Shown: positions 1 through 8,658 of the stretch, piece after piece | Position numbering within the stretch: position 1 is the first letter of the stretch | Layout of the letters: each line of letters starts with the position of its first letter | Source: Natronococcus sp. A-GB7 | Lineage (GTDB): Archaea; Halobacteriota; Halobacteria; Halobacteriales; Natrialbaceae | Reading direction: 5' to 3' | DNA length: 64,000 nucleotides | Assembly: GCF_029688865.1 (NCBI RefSeq) | Contig: NZ_JARUKV010000015.1 | Coordinates: 1-64,000, forward strand | Position numbers and translations under genes: made by a program | Notes under the pieces: model-generated | Databases searched by the model: none | What the model saw: only the letters and a program-made list of their open reading frames with translations | Told to the model about the DNA's origin: nothing

Positions 1-124
1 CATCGGCTCGTTCAATCCAGTGCAAAACATACCGAGTCGGTGCCGAACACGAAACGCGAAATCTGTTTGTGGCTCAGTTGCACAGCCCTGTAGAGGTTAT
101 TTACGCGCAGGTACCGTGGATTGG

Positions 125-787
125 ATGATGGCTACGGAGGCTTCGTTTACGGTTCCATCCGACGAGTTCCCGCTGGGAACGGTGTTCGAGCAACTGCCGG
201 ATGTATCAGTCGAACTGGAGAGGATTATCCCCGCCCGAGACGTGGTGATACCCTACTTCTGGGTTCGGGGAACCGCAGTTGACGACGTCAAAGAGGCGTT
301 CTCGGAGCATCCGGGTGTGAATAAAATCCAGTTCATTGACTCCGTCGAAGACGAGTATCTGTTGCGCGTCGAATGGGCGGTGGATTACGACGACGTGTTA
401 ACCACGTTGACGGAGACGCAGGTCGCGCTCATCGAAGCTCTCGGGACGAACGAACAGTGGACGTTCGATATTCGTGGAGACACCCGTGGGGATCTTGCTG
501 ATTTTCAATCCCGGTGTCGGGAGATGGGCATCCCGATTACGCTCACGGGGCTTCGCGCGCTCACACCGGTCGAGACGGCCACCGAGGCGGCACTGACCGA
601 TACCCAGCAAGAAGCGCTAGTGCTCGCCTACGACCTCGGCTATTTCGAATCACCTCGTGAGGTAACGATGGAAGAGATCGGCGACGAGCTCGGTATCACT
701 GAGCAGGCCGTCGCATCCAGACTCCGGCGCGGAATCAAGCACATTCTCGGAAGTACGCTATCCGACGTATCGGCTCCCTCTCGATAG
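125..787 (+). CDS. Bat-type HTH transcriptional regulator
   Basis: A 220-residue putative transcription regulator of the bacterio-opsin-activator family. The N-terminal about 150 residues look like the BAT sensor/dimer domain. The C-terminal 60 residues form the HTH_10 DNA-binding domain: a TDTQQEALVLAYDLGYFESP segment is followed by the EIGDELGITEQAVASRLRRG helix-turn-helix. An open frame extends upstream to 20, but the ATG pair at 125/128 is preferred. Homology begins at about TEASFTV, and a TATA-like ttatttacg at about 97-105 lies close enough for a leaderless mRNA. The target genes cannot be told from sequence. The next gene downstream is also a regulator. Confidence 0.85.
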   Translation: MMATEASFTVPSDEFPLGTVFEQLPDVSVELERIIPARDVVIPYFWVRGTAVDDVKEAFSEHPGVNKIQFIDSVEDEYLLRVEWAVDYDDVLTTLTETQVALIEALGTNEQWTFDIRGDTRGDLADFQSRCREMGIPITLTGLRALTPVETATEAALTDTQQEALVLAYDLGYFESPREVTMEEIGDELGITEQAVASRLRRGIKHILGSTLSDVSAPSR

Positions 788-854
788 ATGGCTTAAAAGC
801 GTGTTGGGTACTAAAAAGTGAGAGTGATCCGGACAGGTCTCCGAAGATAGCGCA

Positions 855-1215
855 GTGAGTCAAGCCCCCCATCACCTTCAACACGATTCTTGAACTGTGT
901 GGTGATGAACACCGTCGCATCATTCTTGCGGTACTCGCAGAAGAACAGCGTTCGTTGACGGTCAATGACCTCCGAAGAACGATTCTCACCTATAATCATC
1001 ACACGCCAGTTACCGACGCTTCTGAAGAGGTGCTAACGGAAATTCGGGTCTCGCTATCCCACACGCACATTCCGAAGTTAGAATCGGCAGGAGTCATCGA
1101 ATATGATTCGGAACGGCAACTCGTAGAACCAACAGAACAGTTCGACCAGCTACAGCCCCATCTATCTGCAATCCTCGGTACCGATCCGAATCTCGACGAA
1201 CCAATTGAGTTGTGA
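855..1215 (+). pseudogene. frameshifted DUF7344-type winged-helix protein
   Basis: The frame ending at 1215 encodes a small winged-helix protein of the haloarchaeal DUF7344 kind: FNTILELCGDEHRRIILAVL, then SLTVNDLRR, then HIPKLESAGVIEYD. That frame is open only from 859, after a tga at 856-858, and has no usable start before the TTG at 955, which would cut away the first helix. A GTG at 855 gives MSQAP in another frame. Both join if the C6 run at 865-870 had five C. I therefore read it as one gene with a +1 frameshift: decayed, phase-variable, or a sequencing error. GC is lower than in most of the window. Family name from recall; function unknown. Confidence 0.7.
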
Positions 1216-1356
1216 GTTCGGGCAAGACCCTCTATTTTCGATATAGGGCTTGGAATGCGTCCGTACCGTCTGAGTGGAGATAGGGTCAACAAGCACGTCT
1301 TTGTACGATTAGTCAGGGCCGGTTAGACGAAATAATGTGAGTCGTCGTGATGGATA

Positions 1357-1365
1357 CACCCTCTA
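1357..1365. repeat. target-site duplication, left copy
   Basis: The 9-bp sequence caccctcta directly flanks the left end of the insertion sequence and is repeated without mismatch at 2345-2353. Confidence 0.9.
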
Positions 1366-2344
1366 GGCCTTGTTTGAACGCGTGATTTCACGGGTGTGAG
1401 TCCTCGATGGCGCGTTCGATGTTGCGGACCGCCGATTTCATGACAAGTTCACGGAATTGACCGAACCAGGTTCTCGACCAGAGCGTATCGCCGTATCTGC
1501 GTCGGAGTCAGAAAAACACCGATTCAGCGTTCGAACGTTGGTGATACGCCCGATCCCTGATGAGCAAATTTCTCGCCCACCCCCGTATTCCAGGGTCTCG
1601 CTGCGGAATCAGCGGTGTGATACTTTCTGCACGCAACCTCGTACGAATCTCTTCCCAGTCGTAGCCCTTATCGGCAGCGACAGTCGCCAAATCGTCGAGA
1701 TTCCGCACTAGCACCTGCCAACCGACCTGTGTATCGTGCGGTTGTTTCATCGAGCAGTGTATGTCGAGAATCGCACTGGTTTCACAATCGATAAGCAGTG
1801 TCGTCTTCACCCCCTCAAACGTATAGTCCGTCCGTTTTGCGTAGTGCTGGCTGGCCTGGACGCGATCGACACCGGTTGCGTCAATCGCCTGTACATCACC
1901 GAGATCATACAGCTCGACGGACTGATCAAGGATCGCTCGCCACCGCTTCATCGGAATTGCTTGCTTTCGCGTACACACCGTCGAGAAGTGTGGAACCGTT
2001 TCAGGCGTCAATCCGAGTGATTTTGTCACTCTCGGCATCTCGCGGAGGACGTCCATCAGCTTCCGGTACGGATGGCCGAGATACTCTTTCAATCCCTGAA
2101 CGGCGAGAATTACCCAGTCAGCGTAGCCTTCTTCTCCCCGACGGTAGGCCGGTGCTGGCGTTCCAACGACGGCTTTTTGGGCGAGCGATACAACCTTCTC
2201 TGTGAAGCGGGAGGTCTTCGTGTGCACAACGAACCCGTCCCGCTTCACTTCCTAGTAGATTTGGTATTTTCCCCGAGCTACTAGCACGGCGATACGAGTT
2301 TGATCGACTCTACACTGCTAACGTTTGAGCGTCTAAACAAGGCC
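1366..2344 (-). mobile_element. IS5-family insertion sequence, 979 bp
   Basis: A complete element. The terminal inverted repeats are 16 bp with two mismatches: ggccttgtttgaacgc at 1366-1381, and the inverse of ggccttgtttagacgc at 2329-2344. Perfect 9-bp direct repeats flank it. One transposase gene fills it on the minus strand but contains a stop codon. Size, single gene and DDE signature fit IS5-family elements of haloarchaea, perhaps the ISH1 subgroup; the exact name needs a database. Perfect target repeats mean that the insertion is recent. Confidence 0.9.
1388..2248 (-). pseudogene. IS5-family transposase with internal TGA
   Basis: DDE transposase read from GTG 2248. The N-terminal half has the DWVILAVQGLKEYLGHPYR segment. 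The catalytic acids are in AIDATGVDR (D), TVAADKGYDW (D) and RSNAESVFF (E). A TGA at 1510-1508 stops translation after 246 residues, yet the same frame continues with clear homology (LRRRYGD, then TWFGQFRELVMKSAVRNIE) for 39 more residues to a TGA at 1388-1390. In the Y-(2)-R-(3)-E-(6)-K/R signature of this family the last basic residue lies after the premature stop. The three catalytic acids are kept, but the product is probably inactive unless the stop is read through. It was a single-base change in an otherwise intact gene. Confidence 0.85.
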
Positions 2345-2353
2345 CACCCTCTA
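2345..2353. repeat. target-site duplication, right copy
   Basis: Second copy of caccctcta, bordering the right inverted repeat of the insertion sequence. Confidence 0.9.
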
Positions 2354-2381
2354 TATTCAGCAGACGGTTTTTGACAGCTAT

Positions 2382-2404
2382 CGGAGAGATTGATCGTCTC
2401 TCCG
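2382..2404. other. perfect 8-bp hairpin
   Basis: cggagaga and tctctccg are exact inverse complements around a 7-base loop. It lies between the insertion sequence and a tiny membrane-protein gene. No T-run follows on the minus strand, so a terminator role for that gene is not supported. It could be an operator or an RNA stem. Confidence 0.5.
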
Positions 2405-2496
2405 TTACCTGCTTCATCTGTGCTGATCACGAGAGAAACTGCTCGGACTGGATTCGATAGAATCGTGGAATCCACGCCGACAGTCGCACGTGGACG

Positions 2497-2583
2497 TCAG
2501 AACGCTGCCGTCGCGCCCCAGGCGACCATCGAGGTCACCATGAGCACGACGAACAGGAGCGCGATGATCTGGTTTCGGTCCAT
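2497..2583 (-). CDS. 28-residue single-span membrane protein
   Basis: ATG at 2583 to TGA at 2497 gives 28 residues: a short polar head (MDRNQI) followed by one hydrophobic stretch (ALLFVVLMVTSMVAWGA). I think that very similar tiny proteins occur in other haloarchaea, but I cannot search here. It lies 65 bases downstream of taw2 on the same strand and could be co-transcribed with nmd3-taw2. No function can be given. The high hydrophobicity and absence of a competing frame support a real gene. Confidence 0.6.
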   Translation of the reverse strand: MDRNQIIALLFVVLMVTSMVAWGATAAF

Positions 2584-2648
2584 GTGTACGCGCAGTCAGC
2601 CCGGCAGTAAGAATGTCACGCCCGACTCACGCCTCGAGTCGCGTCGAC

Positions 2649-3911
2649 TCACGCTTCGTCGCCGAACCGCGCGTCGACGACGACGTGAGCGACGCCCGCG
2701 CTGTGGCTCTTGACTCGTCGCTTTTCCAGGACCTCGAGCTCCCGACCCGCTCTCTTGGCGGCCGCCTCGAGCCGTTCGATCGGGCGTTCCCACAGCCGCG
2801 ACTCGGGGACTGCCTCGTGGTAGTGGACGATCCCGCCGGGCACGAGGGCCTCGAGGGCATCGGGGAGGAACTCGTGGGCCTCGTCGGTTCTGGCGGCGCG
2901 GGCGTCCTCGGTGTCGGCGTCGTCCCCCGCGTTGTCGGCACGGCCGTAGTAGCCCATCACCACCCTGTCGACCTCGAGCTCGCTCGCGACGTCCCGACAG
3001 TCGGTCATGTAGGCGTCGACTCGGTCTGCGACATCGTTGAGGACGGCGTTCTCGAGGAGATAGCGGAAGGCGGTCGGATTCAGCTCGGTCGCGGTAACGG
3101 TCGCGCCCGCACGGGCCATCGGGAGCGTGAAGTAACCGATGCCGGCGAACATGTCGAACACCCGCTCCCCGGGATCGACGACTTCGCCCATTCGGGCGCG
3201 CTCGGCCTGGTTTCCCGGCGAGAACATCACCTTCGCGGGGTCGAGCCCGTAGCGAGTCCCGTGTTCGGTGTGGACCGTCTCGGTGTCCGTCTCGCCCGCG
3301 AGCAGGCGGGTCCGGGGCTCGCGGTAGGTGCCCGCCGCCCCCTCGTTGGTGATCCCCTCGTCGGCCAGCACGCTGTCGGCCTCGCCGTGGAGCTCGAGCA
3401 GGGCCTCCGCCAGTTCGACTTCGTCAGGGCAATCGTCGGGTACCGTTACGAGGACGACCGAGCCGATGACGGCCCAGGAGCCGGGCGCGGCCTCGCACTC
3501 GGCGTCGCTCCAGCCCCGCTCGGCCAGCAGGTCCTCGAGGTCTCGACTCCGGCGTTCGGGCTCGAGCTGGCGGACGACCTCGAGGACGCGCGTTTCGGTC
3601 GGGGGCTCGGTGATCGGGAGGGCGATCCGTTCGGACCCCTTCTCACGAGTGGCATCGTCCTCCGAGGACGTCATTTCGCTCGCAGCCCGGTCCGCCTCGA
3701 GTGCGTCGCCGACTCGATCGCCGTGATCGCGAACCACACCGCTGACCTCCTGTACGCGCCGCGAGTCGTCGTAGACCCCCTCGGAGCGAAGCGATTCGAT
3801 GGCCGTTTCCGTTCGCGCCCTCTCGACGACGGCCGCCAGCGGCGCGTCGGCGCGCTCGAGCGAGTCCATCGCCGCTGTCGCGTTCGGGTCGGGATCGGAC
3901 TCCTCAGGCAT
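2649..3911 (-). CDS. taw2: tRNA wybutosine aminocarboxypropyltransferase Taw2
   Basis: A 420-residue SAM-binding enzyme of the Trm5/TYW2 family. Taw2 enzymes move the 3-amino-3-carboxypropyl group of SAM to the wyosine base at G37 of tRNA-Phe. Visible landmarks are the FSPGNQAERARM linker, the SAM motif DMFAGIGYFTLPMARAG, ELNPTAF, and VVMGYYG where a Trm5 methyltransferase would have an NLP/NPP-type motif. That replacement, and the HYHEAVPE segment, favour Taw2 over Trm5. The N-terminal about 180 residues are the less conserved D1/D2 part. The start codon lies 8 bases inside the end of nmd3, so the two are translationally coupled. Confidence 0.85.
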   Translation of the reverse strand: MPEESDPDPNATAAMDSLERADAPLAAVVERARTETAIESLRSEGVYDDSRRVQEVSGVVRDHGDRVGDALEADRAASEMTSSEDDATREKGSERIALPITEPPTETRVLEVVRQLEPERRSRDLEDLLAERGWSDAECEAAPGSWAVIGSVVLVTVPDDCPDEVELAEALLELHGEADSVLADEGITNEGAAGTYREPRTRLLAGETDTETVHTEHGTRYGLDPAKVMFSPGNQAERARMGEVVDPGERVFDMFAGIGYFTLPMARAGATVTATELNPTAFRYLLENAVLNDVADRVDAYMTDCRDVASELEVDRVVMGYYGRADNAGDDADTEDARAARTDEAHEFLPDALEALVPGGIVHYHEAVPESRLWERPIERLEAAAKRAGRELEVLEKRRVKSHSAGVAHVVVDARFGDEA

Positions 3912-5088
3912 CGTCCTCGTAGGGGTCGTAGTAGCCGTCGTCGTCCTCGTCGCCGGTGTCGGGGTCGGGATCGGGCAGGACGTGGACTCCGGCGCGACTC
4001 TTCAGGACGGGTACCGTCTGCGCGTCGGGGTCAAAGTAGTCCGGCCGGGCGACCGTCTTGGCCTGGAACGTCTCGGGGTCGAGCACCTGGACGGCGTTCT
4101 CGTCCTCGACGGTGACGACGGTCGTTTCGACGGCGTCCTCGAGGTCGCCGAGCCTGCGGGCCTCCGGCGAGTTCCCCTCCTCGTAGCTCGCCTCGTAGCG
4201 CTCGCCGGTCGTCACGCGGGTCCCCTTGAGGTTGCCTCGAGCGCTGCGGACGAGGACGGGGCCGCCGTCGTCGTCCGCGAGGTCGATGACCTCTCCCGGA
4301 ACGTACGGCGGGAGTCGAACGGCGAACGTTACTCGATACACTTCGTTGCCGTCCTCGTCCTCCGTGACGAGCGTCTCGGCGTCGTTGACGGTGCCGCCGA
4401 ACTCCTCGACCATCTTGTTCGAGATTTTCTTGCCGATCTTGTTGGTCGAGACCTTGATGTCGAGTCCGTCGTCGGTCTCGCTCGTCTCGGTGACGAAGGC
4501 GTTGCGATCGCCCGTCGCCTCCATGTCGGCGACGACCTGGTTTGCGATCTCCCTCGCGCGGTCGACTTCCTCGCTCGTCGGCGTTCGATCCTCCGCGCGG
4601 ATCTGGACGATGCTGGCGTAGTAGTCGCCGGCGATCCGACCGCAGCGCTTGCAGGTCTGGCGGGCGATCTTCACCGGGACCATCACCTGCTCTTCGACCG
4701 GCGTGTCACGGACGACGCCCGTGAAGTAGGCGTGCATCCGGATCGTGTTCTCGCCGACCTGCTCGGGCTCGACCTGCCAGGCGACGTCCTCGACGTCGAC
4801 GTGGACCGCCAGCGCCTCGCTGACCTCCTCGATGGCGATGTCGGTGTAATCCTTCGCGCCGACGTCGACCCACCGGTTGCCGCGGTGGACGGCGCCACAG
4901 CGGGCACAGACCTGCACGTCGATCCGGTCGGGCGCGTCGATGAAGTCGAAGTCGTCGAAGTAACAGCCGTCGCAGAGTTCGACCTCCGTCCCGGGTCGGA
5001 GCGGATCCGCGGCTGCGTCCGCGTCGCTCGCCGATCGGTCGGGTACCGGATCCCCACACCGGGGACAGAACGTACGCGACTCACTCAT
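3904..5088 (-). CDS. nmd3: NMD3 family ribosome export/maturation protein
   Basis: A 394-residue archaeal NMD3. In eukaryotes NMD3 escorts the large ribosomal subunit; archaea lack a nucleus and the protein is thought to act in 50S maturation with aIF6, also encoded here. The N-terminus has paired zinc-knuckle cysteines: CPRCG, CDGCYFDD, CARCGAVH and CKRCG. The middle has the IGKKISNKMVEEFGG segment of the family. The C-terminus ends in an acidic tail (DPDTGDEDDDGYYDPYEDDA). An open frame runs further upstream to 5697, but family homology begins at MSESRTFCPRCG, so the ATG at 5088 is chosen. First gene of an overlapping pair with taw2. Confidence 0.93.
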   Translation of the reverse strand: MSESRTFCPRCGDPVPDRSASDADAAADPLRPGTEVELCDGCYFDDFDFIDAPDRIDVQVCARCGAVHRGNRWVDVGAKDYTDIAIEEVSEALAVHVDVEDVAWQVEPEQVGENTIRMHAYFTGVVRDTPVEEQVMVPVKIARQTCKRCGRIAGDYYASIVQIRAEDRTPTSEEVDRAREIANQVVADMEATGDRNAFVTETSETDDGLDIKVSTNKIGKKISNKMVEEFGGTVNDAETLVTEDEDGNEVYRVTFAVRLPPYVPGEVIDLADDDGGPVLVRSARGNLKGTRVTTGERYEASYEEGNSPEARRLGDLEDAVETTVVTVEDENAVQVLDPETFQAKTVARPDYFDPDAQTVPVLKSRAGVHVLPDPDPDTGDEDDDGYYDPYEDDA

Positions 5089-5203
5089 TGTCCCCGATTG
5101 GGCCGTGGCGGTGTTAAACGGCCCGCTCTCGGCTCGTCGCTCGCACAGCCGAACTCGAGCGGCAAGCGGGTCGTCCGGGCGTAGACCCGTTTCGACCGCC
5201 CGC

Positions 5204-6658
5204 TCACTCCGACTCCGATTCCACGGGCTCGACGCCTGCACTCCGCCGGAGCCACTCGAGCGCGACGGCACCGCCGAGGATCCCGGCACCGGTCGTGAAC
5301 CCTGGTATTCCCTCGTCCTGCCCGTCGTCGTCCCCGAGGACCTCGTCGGCCGATTCGGTTTCCCCGTCGTCGGTTTCGTTGCCGTCTCCGTCGCCGGAGT
5401 CGTCGGCGTCGTCCCCGATGTCTTCCGGATCCTCGGTGTCGAACGTATCGTTTCCGTTCTCGGGTTGGGTGACGTTGTCGCCGTCGGTCTCGTTGGCGTC
5501 GATGTCGTCGAACGCCGACTCCGCTCGAATCGCGAGCAACTCGTCGGCGACGGCGTAGAGGGTGTTGTCGGCGATCGCGAGATCCCCGGGCTGCGCGTCG
5601 GTTTCGATCGACCACTCGACGGTTCCCTCTTCGAGGTCGAACGCGACGATCCCGGGACCCTGGTTCGCGCTCTCGATACCGACATACAGCTTCTCACCGT
5701 CGGCGACCGGCGGGCCGTACGTCGCCGACTCGAGACCGGGACGCCACTGCTCCTCGCCGCTCTTACGGTCGTAGCCGACGACGTCGGGCCCGGTCAGCGC
5801 GTAGACGCGGTCGTCGGTCGCGAGCGCCGAGGCGTACCCGTCGCCGATCCAGCGGAGGTCGCCGCTATCGGTCTCGTAGACGGCGATCTCGTCGAGACCG
5901 CCGGCCTGCACCGAAACGGTGTCGTCGGTCGCAACGACGACCTGTTTGCGGAATCCGCCGTCGTGGTTCGCCCACCGACGGCTGCCGTCGCTGGCCTCCA
6001 GCGCGTACAGGGTTCGACCGTCGGTCACGAAGACGGCGCCGTCGGCGACGGCGACGGCTCGTCCGTGTAGCTTTCGGCCGTTGCCCTCGGACCGCCAGCG
6101 CTCGGTCCCCTCGGCGGCGTCGATCGCGTAGAGGATACCGTCGACGACGACGAACGCGCTCCCCTCGGCGACGATCGGTTCGGGCACGTCGTCCTCGAAC
6201 CCGATCGTCCACTCGATCCCCTCGAGGTCGGCGTCGAGGACCGCCAGTCGGTCGCCGCCGACGTAGATCCGCCCGTCGGCGACCGTCGGCGCGCCGTCCG
6301 CGCCGACGTCGGGGCTCGTTTCGATTCGATCCCCGTCGTCGGCGTCGAAGGCGTGGACCGCGCCGTCGTCCGTCTGATAGACGACTCCGTCGACGACCGC
6401 GACGGGACCGGTAGCGTCGCGTCTCCACTCGACGACGGCCGGATCGTCCGGTCCGCTCGCCTCGGGAGCGTACCCGGTGTTGCCCGGGTTCCCGCGGCGG
6501 GACGTCCAGCCCTGCGTGTCGGACCGGACCGCTGACCCGGCGCTCGCGCTGTCGGTGATCGCCCGATCGTCGGCAACCGCGGCGTTCACTGCGAGGGTGC
6601 CACCGATCGCGACGATACCGGTCCGTTTCAGCACCTGCCGTCTGCCGTACCCCGTCAT
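5204..6658 (-). CDS. Exported PQQ-type beta-propeller protein with PGF-CTERM tail
   Basis: A 484-residue secreted protein. The N-terminus has a twin-arginine signal (GRRQVLKRTGIVAIGGTLAV). Residues about 50-390 hold repeated PQQ-like blades with motifs such as VDGVVYQTDDGAVHAFDADD, GTERWRSEGN and GDLRWIGDG. A long Asp/Glu/Asn/Thr-rich linker follows, then a terminal PGFTTGAGILGGAVALEWLRR. This resembles the PGF-CTERM signal by which archaeosortase A anchors proteins to lipid. No catalytic residues can be assigned; such propellers can act as scaffolds or bind sugars or metals. A cytosolic relative lies at 8659. Confidence 0.8.
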   Translation of the reverse strand: MTGYGRRQVLKRTGIVAIGGTLAVNAAVADDRAITDSASAGSAVRSDTQGWTSRRGNPGNTGYAPEASGPDDPAVVEWRRDATGPVAVVDGVVYQTDDGAVHAFDADDGDRIETSPDVGADGAPTVADGRIYVGGDRLAVLDADLEGIEWTIGFEDDVPEPIVAEGSAFVVVDGILYAIDAAEGTERWRSEGNGRKLHGRAVAVADGAVFVTDGRTLYALEASDGSRRWANHDGGFRKQVVVATDDTVSVQAGGLDEIAVYETDSGDLRWIGDGYASALATDDRVYALTGPDVVGYDRKSGEEQWRPGLESATYGPPVADGEKLYVGIESANQGPGIVAFDLEEGTVEWSIETDAQPGDLAIADNTLYAVADELLAIRAESAFDDIDANETDGDNVTQPENGNDTFDTEDPEDIGDDADDSGDGDGNETDDGETESADEVLGDDDGQDEGIPGFTTGAGILGGAVALEWLRRSAGVEPVESESE

Positions 6659-6929
6659 ATCACGCTCTTGGACTGATCACTCTTCCCTATCGACTTCGTA
6701 GTATCGTTCCGGCGGCCCGATCGATCGTTGCGGTTCCGGAACGACCCCCCGACCGCTCCGGCACGACCGCTAGAACTGACCGGCAGACGCGTGTCTGACG
6801 GCGCTCGAGCGACGGCGATACGGTCTGTCGGTTTCCACGCGAAACGAGGGGGTTGGGACGGCGGCCCGTGAGAGCTGTCCTCGTCCATCACTGCCCATAC
6901 TTATCTCGCCGGAGTCCCTCGTTCCGGGT

Positions 6930-7808
6930 ATGGATTGGCAGCCGGACTGGGGTCTCCGCGCGCGGATGTTCGTCACGATGTTTCTGCTGTTCGCGCTGTA
7001 CATCGTCTTCGCCGGAGTACTCACCGCCTACATGCAGGGTGGCGTCGTGCTGTTCGCCCTCTTCTTCGGGGGGTTCTCGCTGGTGCAGTACTACTTCAGC
7101 GACACCCTCACGCTGAAGAGCATGGGCGCGAAGACGGTGTCGGCCGAGGAGTACCCGCAACTGCACAGCTCCGTCGAACGCCTCTCCCAGCAGGCCGACC
7201 TCCCGAAGCCGAAGGTGGCGGTCGTCGACTCGAAGGTTCCCAACGCCTTCGCGACCGGCCGCAACCAGAAGAACGCCGCCGTCGCGGTGACGACGGGACT
7301 GATGCGGACGCTCAACCAGGACGAACTCGACGGCGTCATCGCCCACGAACTCGCCCACGTCAAGAACCGGGACATGATGGTGATGACGATCGCTTCGTTC
7401 CTCTCGACGATCGCCTTCATGATCGTCCGCTGGGGAGCCTTCTTCGGGGGCGGGGGACGAAACAAAAACCAGGGCGGGATCATGGTCGCGATCCTCGTCT
7501 CGCTGGTCGTCTGGATCATCAGCTATCTGCTGATTCGCGCGCTCTCGCGGTACCGCGAGTTTTCCGCCGATCGAGGCGCCGCGGCGATCACCGGCAAGCC
7601 CTCGGCGCTCGCCTCCGCGCTGATGAAGATCTCCGGCGAGGTCGACAAGGTTCCCGACAACGACTTGCGCGAGGAGGCCGAGATGAACGCCTTCTTCATC
7701 ATCCCGCTGAAGTCGGGGATCGTCGGGAAGCTGTTCAGCACCCATCCCTCGACGGAACGACGGGTCGAACAGCTTCGGGACCTCGAGCGCGAGATGGAGG
7801 GCTTCTAA
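6930..7808 (+). CDS. htpX: HtpX-like membrane zinc metalloprotease (M48)
   Basis: A 292-residue M48 protease of membrane-protein quality control. Two membrane spans lie at about residues 12-35 and 37-55. The zinc site is HELAH at 139-143 with the third ligand Glu about 210 in RYREFSADRGA. Two further spans lie between (about 150-170 and 184-203), as is usual for HtpX. The cytoplasmic C-terminus contains the STHPSTERRVEQL segment. The start codon lies about 30 bases after a TATA-like acttatctc, consistent with a leaderless message. pspAB follows 24 bases later, a pairing known from other haloarchaea that suggests envelope-stress function. Confidence 0.93.
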   Translation: MDWQPDWGLRARMFVTMFLLFALYIVFAGVLTAYMQGGVVLFALFFGGFSLVQYYFSDTLTLKSMGAKTVSAEEYPQLHSSVERLSQQADLPKPKVAVVDSKVPNAFATGRNQKNAAVAVTTGLMRTLNQDELDGVIAHELAHVKNRDMMVMTIASFLSTIAFMIVRWGAFFGGGGRNKNQGGIMVAILVSLVVWIISYLLIRALSRYREFSADRGAAAITGKPSALASALMKISGEVDKVPDNDLREEAEMNAFFIIPLKSGIVGKLFSTHPSTERRVEQLRDLEREMEGF

Positions 7809-7832
7809 GAGGACCCACCCCTCATTCCGGGT

Positions 7833-8438
7833 ATGGGACTACTGGACGGGCTTCGCTCCATCCTCGGCACGCGCGCCGAATCCGACGCGAAACGCGACGC
7901 CGATCCGGACGACCTCTTCGGAATGAGTACCGCCTACCTCACGATGGAGGCCGACCTGGGCTACGAGTCCGCGGACGTCGGCGCCCTCTGCTTTTCGGGC
8001 GTCGACTCGAGCAGCTTTCGCGAGGCCGTCGACGAGGTCGAGGCGATCCTCGAGGCCGGTCGCGAGGACACTGGCACCGAGTTTTCGGTCTCGGAAGACG
8101 ACCACGGCTACCACTGGGTCGTCCTCGAGGACACGGATCCGGAGGACCTGATCACCAGTCTCCACTTCGCCGCGGACACGTTCATCGAGCACGGCTACGG
8201 CTCGCGGCTGCTCGCGGCCGTTTTCGCCTACCGGAACGAGTCGGGTCCGGCCTACTGGATCTACTCGTTCCGCCGAGGGCGGTACTACCCGTTCGCACCT
8301 CGCCCCGGCCGGGAGCGGGATTCGAACGCCGAGTTCAAACTCGAGGCGACGCTGGACGGCGAACTCGAGATCGAGCGCGACAAGGAGTACTGGTATCCCC
8401 TGTGGCCCAGCGAGGGTGGCACCCATCCCTGGGAGTAG
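7833..8438 (+). CDS. pspAB: PspA-associated protein PspAB
   Basis: A 201-residue soluble protein matching the htpX-linked PspAB family of actinobacteria and haloarchaea. Typical segments are the MGLLDGLRSILG start, STAYLTMEADLGY, the GVDSSSFREAVDEVEAIL helix, and a C-terminal FRRGRYYPFAPRPG followed by a WYPLWP end. The biochemical role is not established; the family name comes from association with phage-shock proteins. Position directly behind htpX implies co-expression. A CCCAAA-tctg-TTTGGG hairpin at 8465-8480 follows the stop codon but lacks a T-run. Confidence 0.85.
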   Translation: MGLLDGLRSILGTRAESDAKRDADPDDLFGMSTAYLTMEADLGYESADVGALCFSGVDSSSFREAVDEVEAILEAGREDTGTEFSVSEDDHGYHWVVLEDTDPEDLITSLHFAADTFIEHGYGSRLLAAVFAYRNESGPAYWIYSFRRGRYYPFAPRPGRERDSNAEFKLEATLDGELEIERDKEYWYPLWPSEGGTHPWE

Positions 8439-8658
8439 GTAAGGCTCCGACCCGCTCGACGGGACCCAAATCTGTTTGGGGTTAGCGATAATGCGTCCAC
8501 TCCCGTAGGACTGAGTACGGCAGGACGCGAAACCAGCTGCGCCATACACCAGCTGTCCTGTCGCACCCCTTCCCTCACCCCCCTCTTCCGTTTTCGTCTC
8601 TCCCCCGTAGCGACCGCTGTCGAACCAGTTATCCGGTCGGCATCGGTACGCCCGAGCA

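Noticed and set aside
2613..4115. 500-codon plus-strand frame over taw2
   Set aside because: Antisense to a recognised enzyme; the sequence is low-complexity Arg/Gly/Val without family resemblance.
8465..8480. Rho-independent-type terminator after pspAB
   Set aside because: The 6-bp stem is real but no T-run follows, which haloarchaeal terminators usually need.
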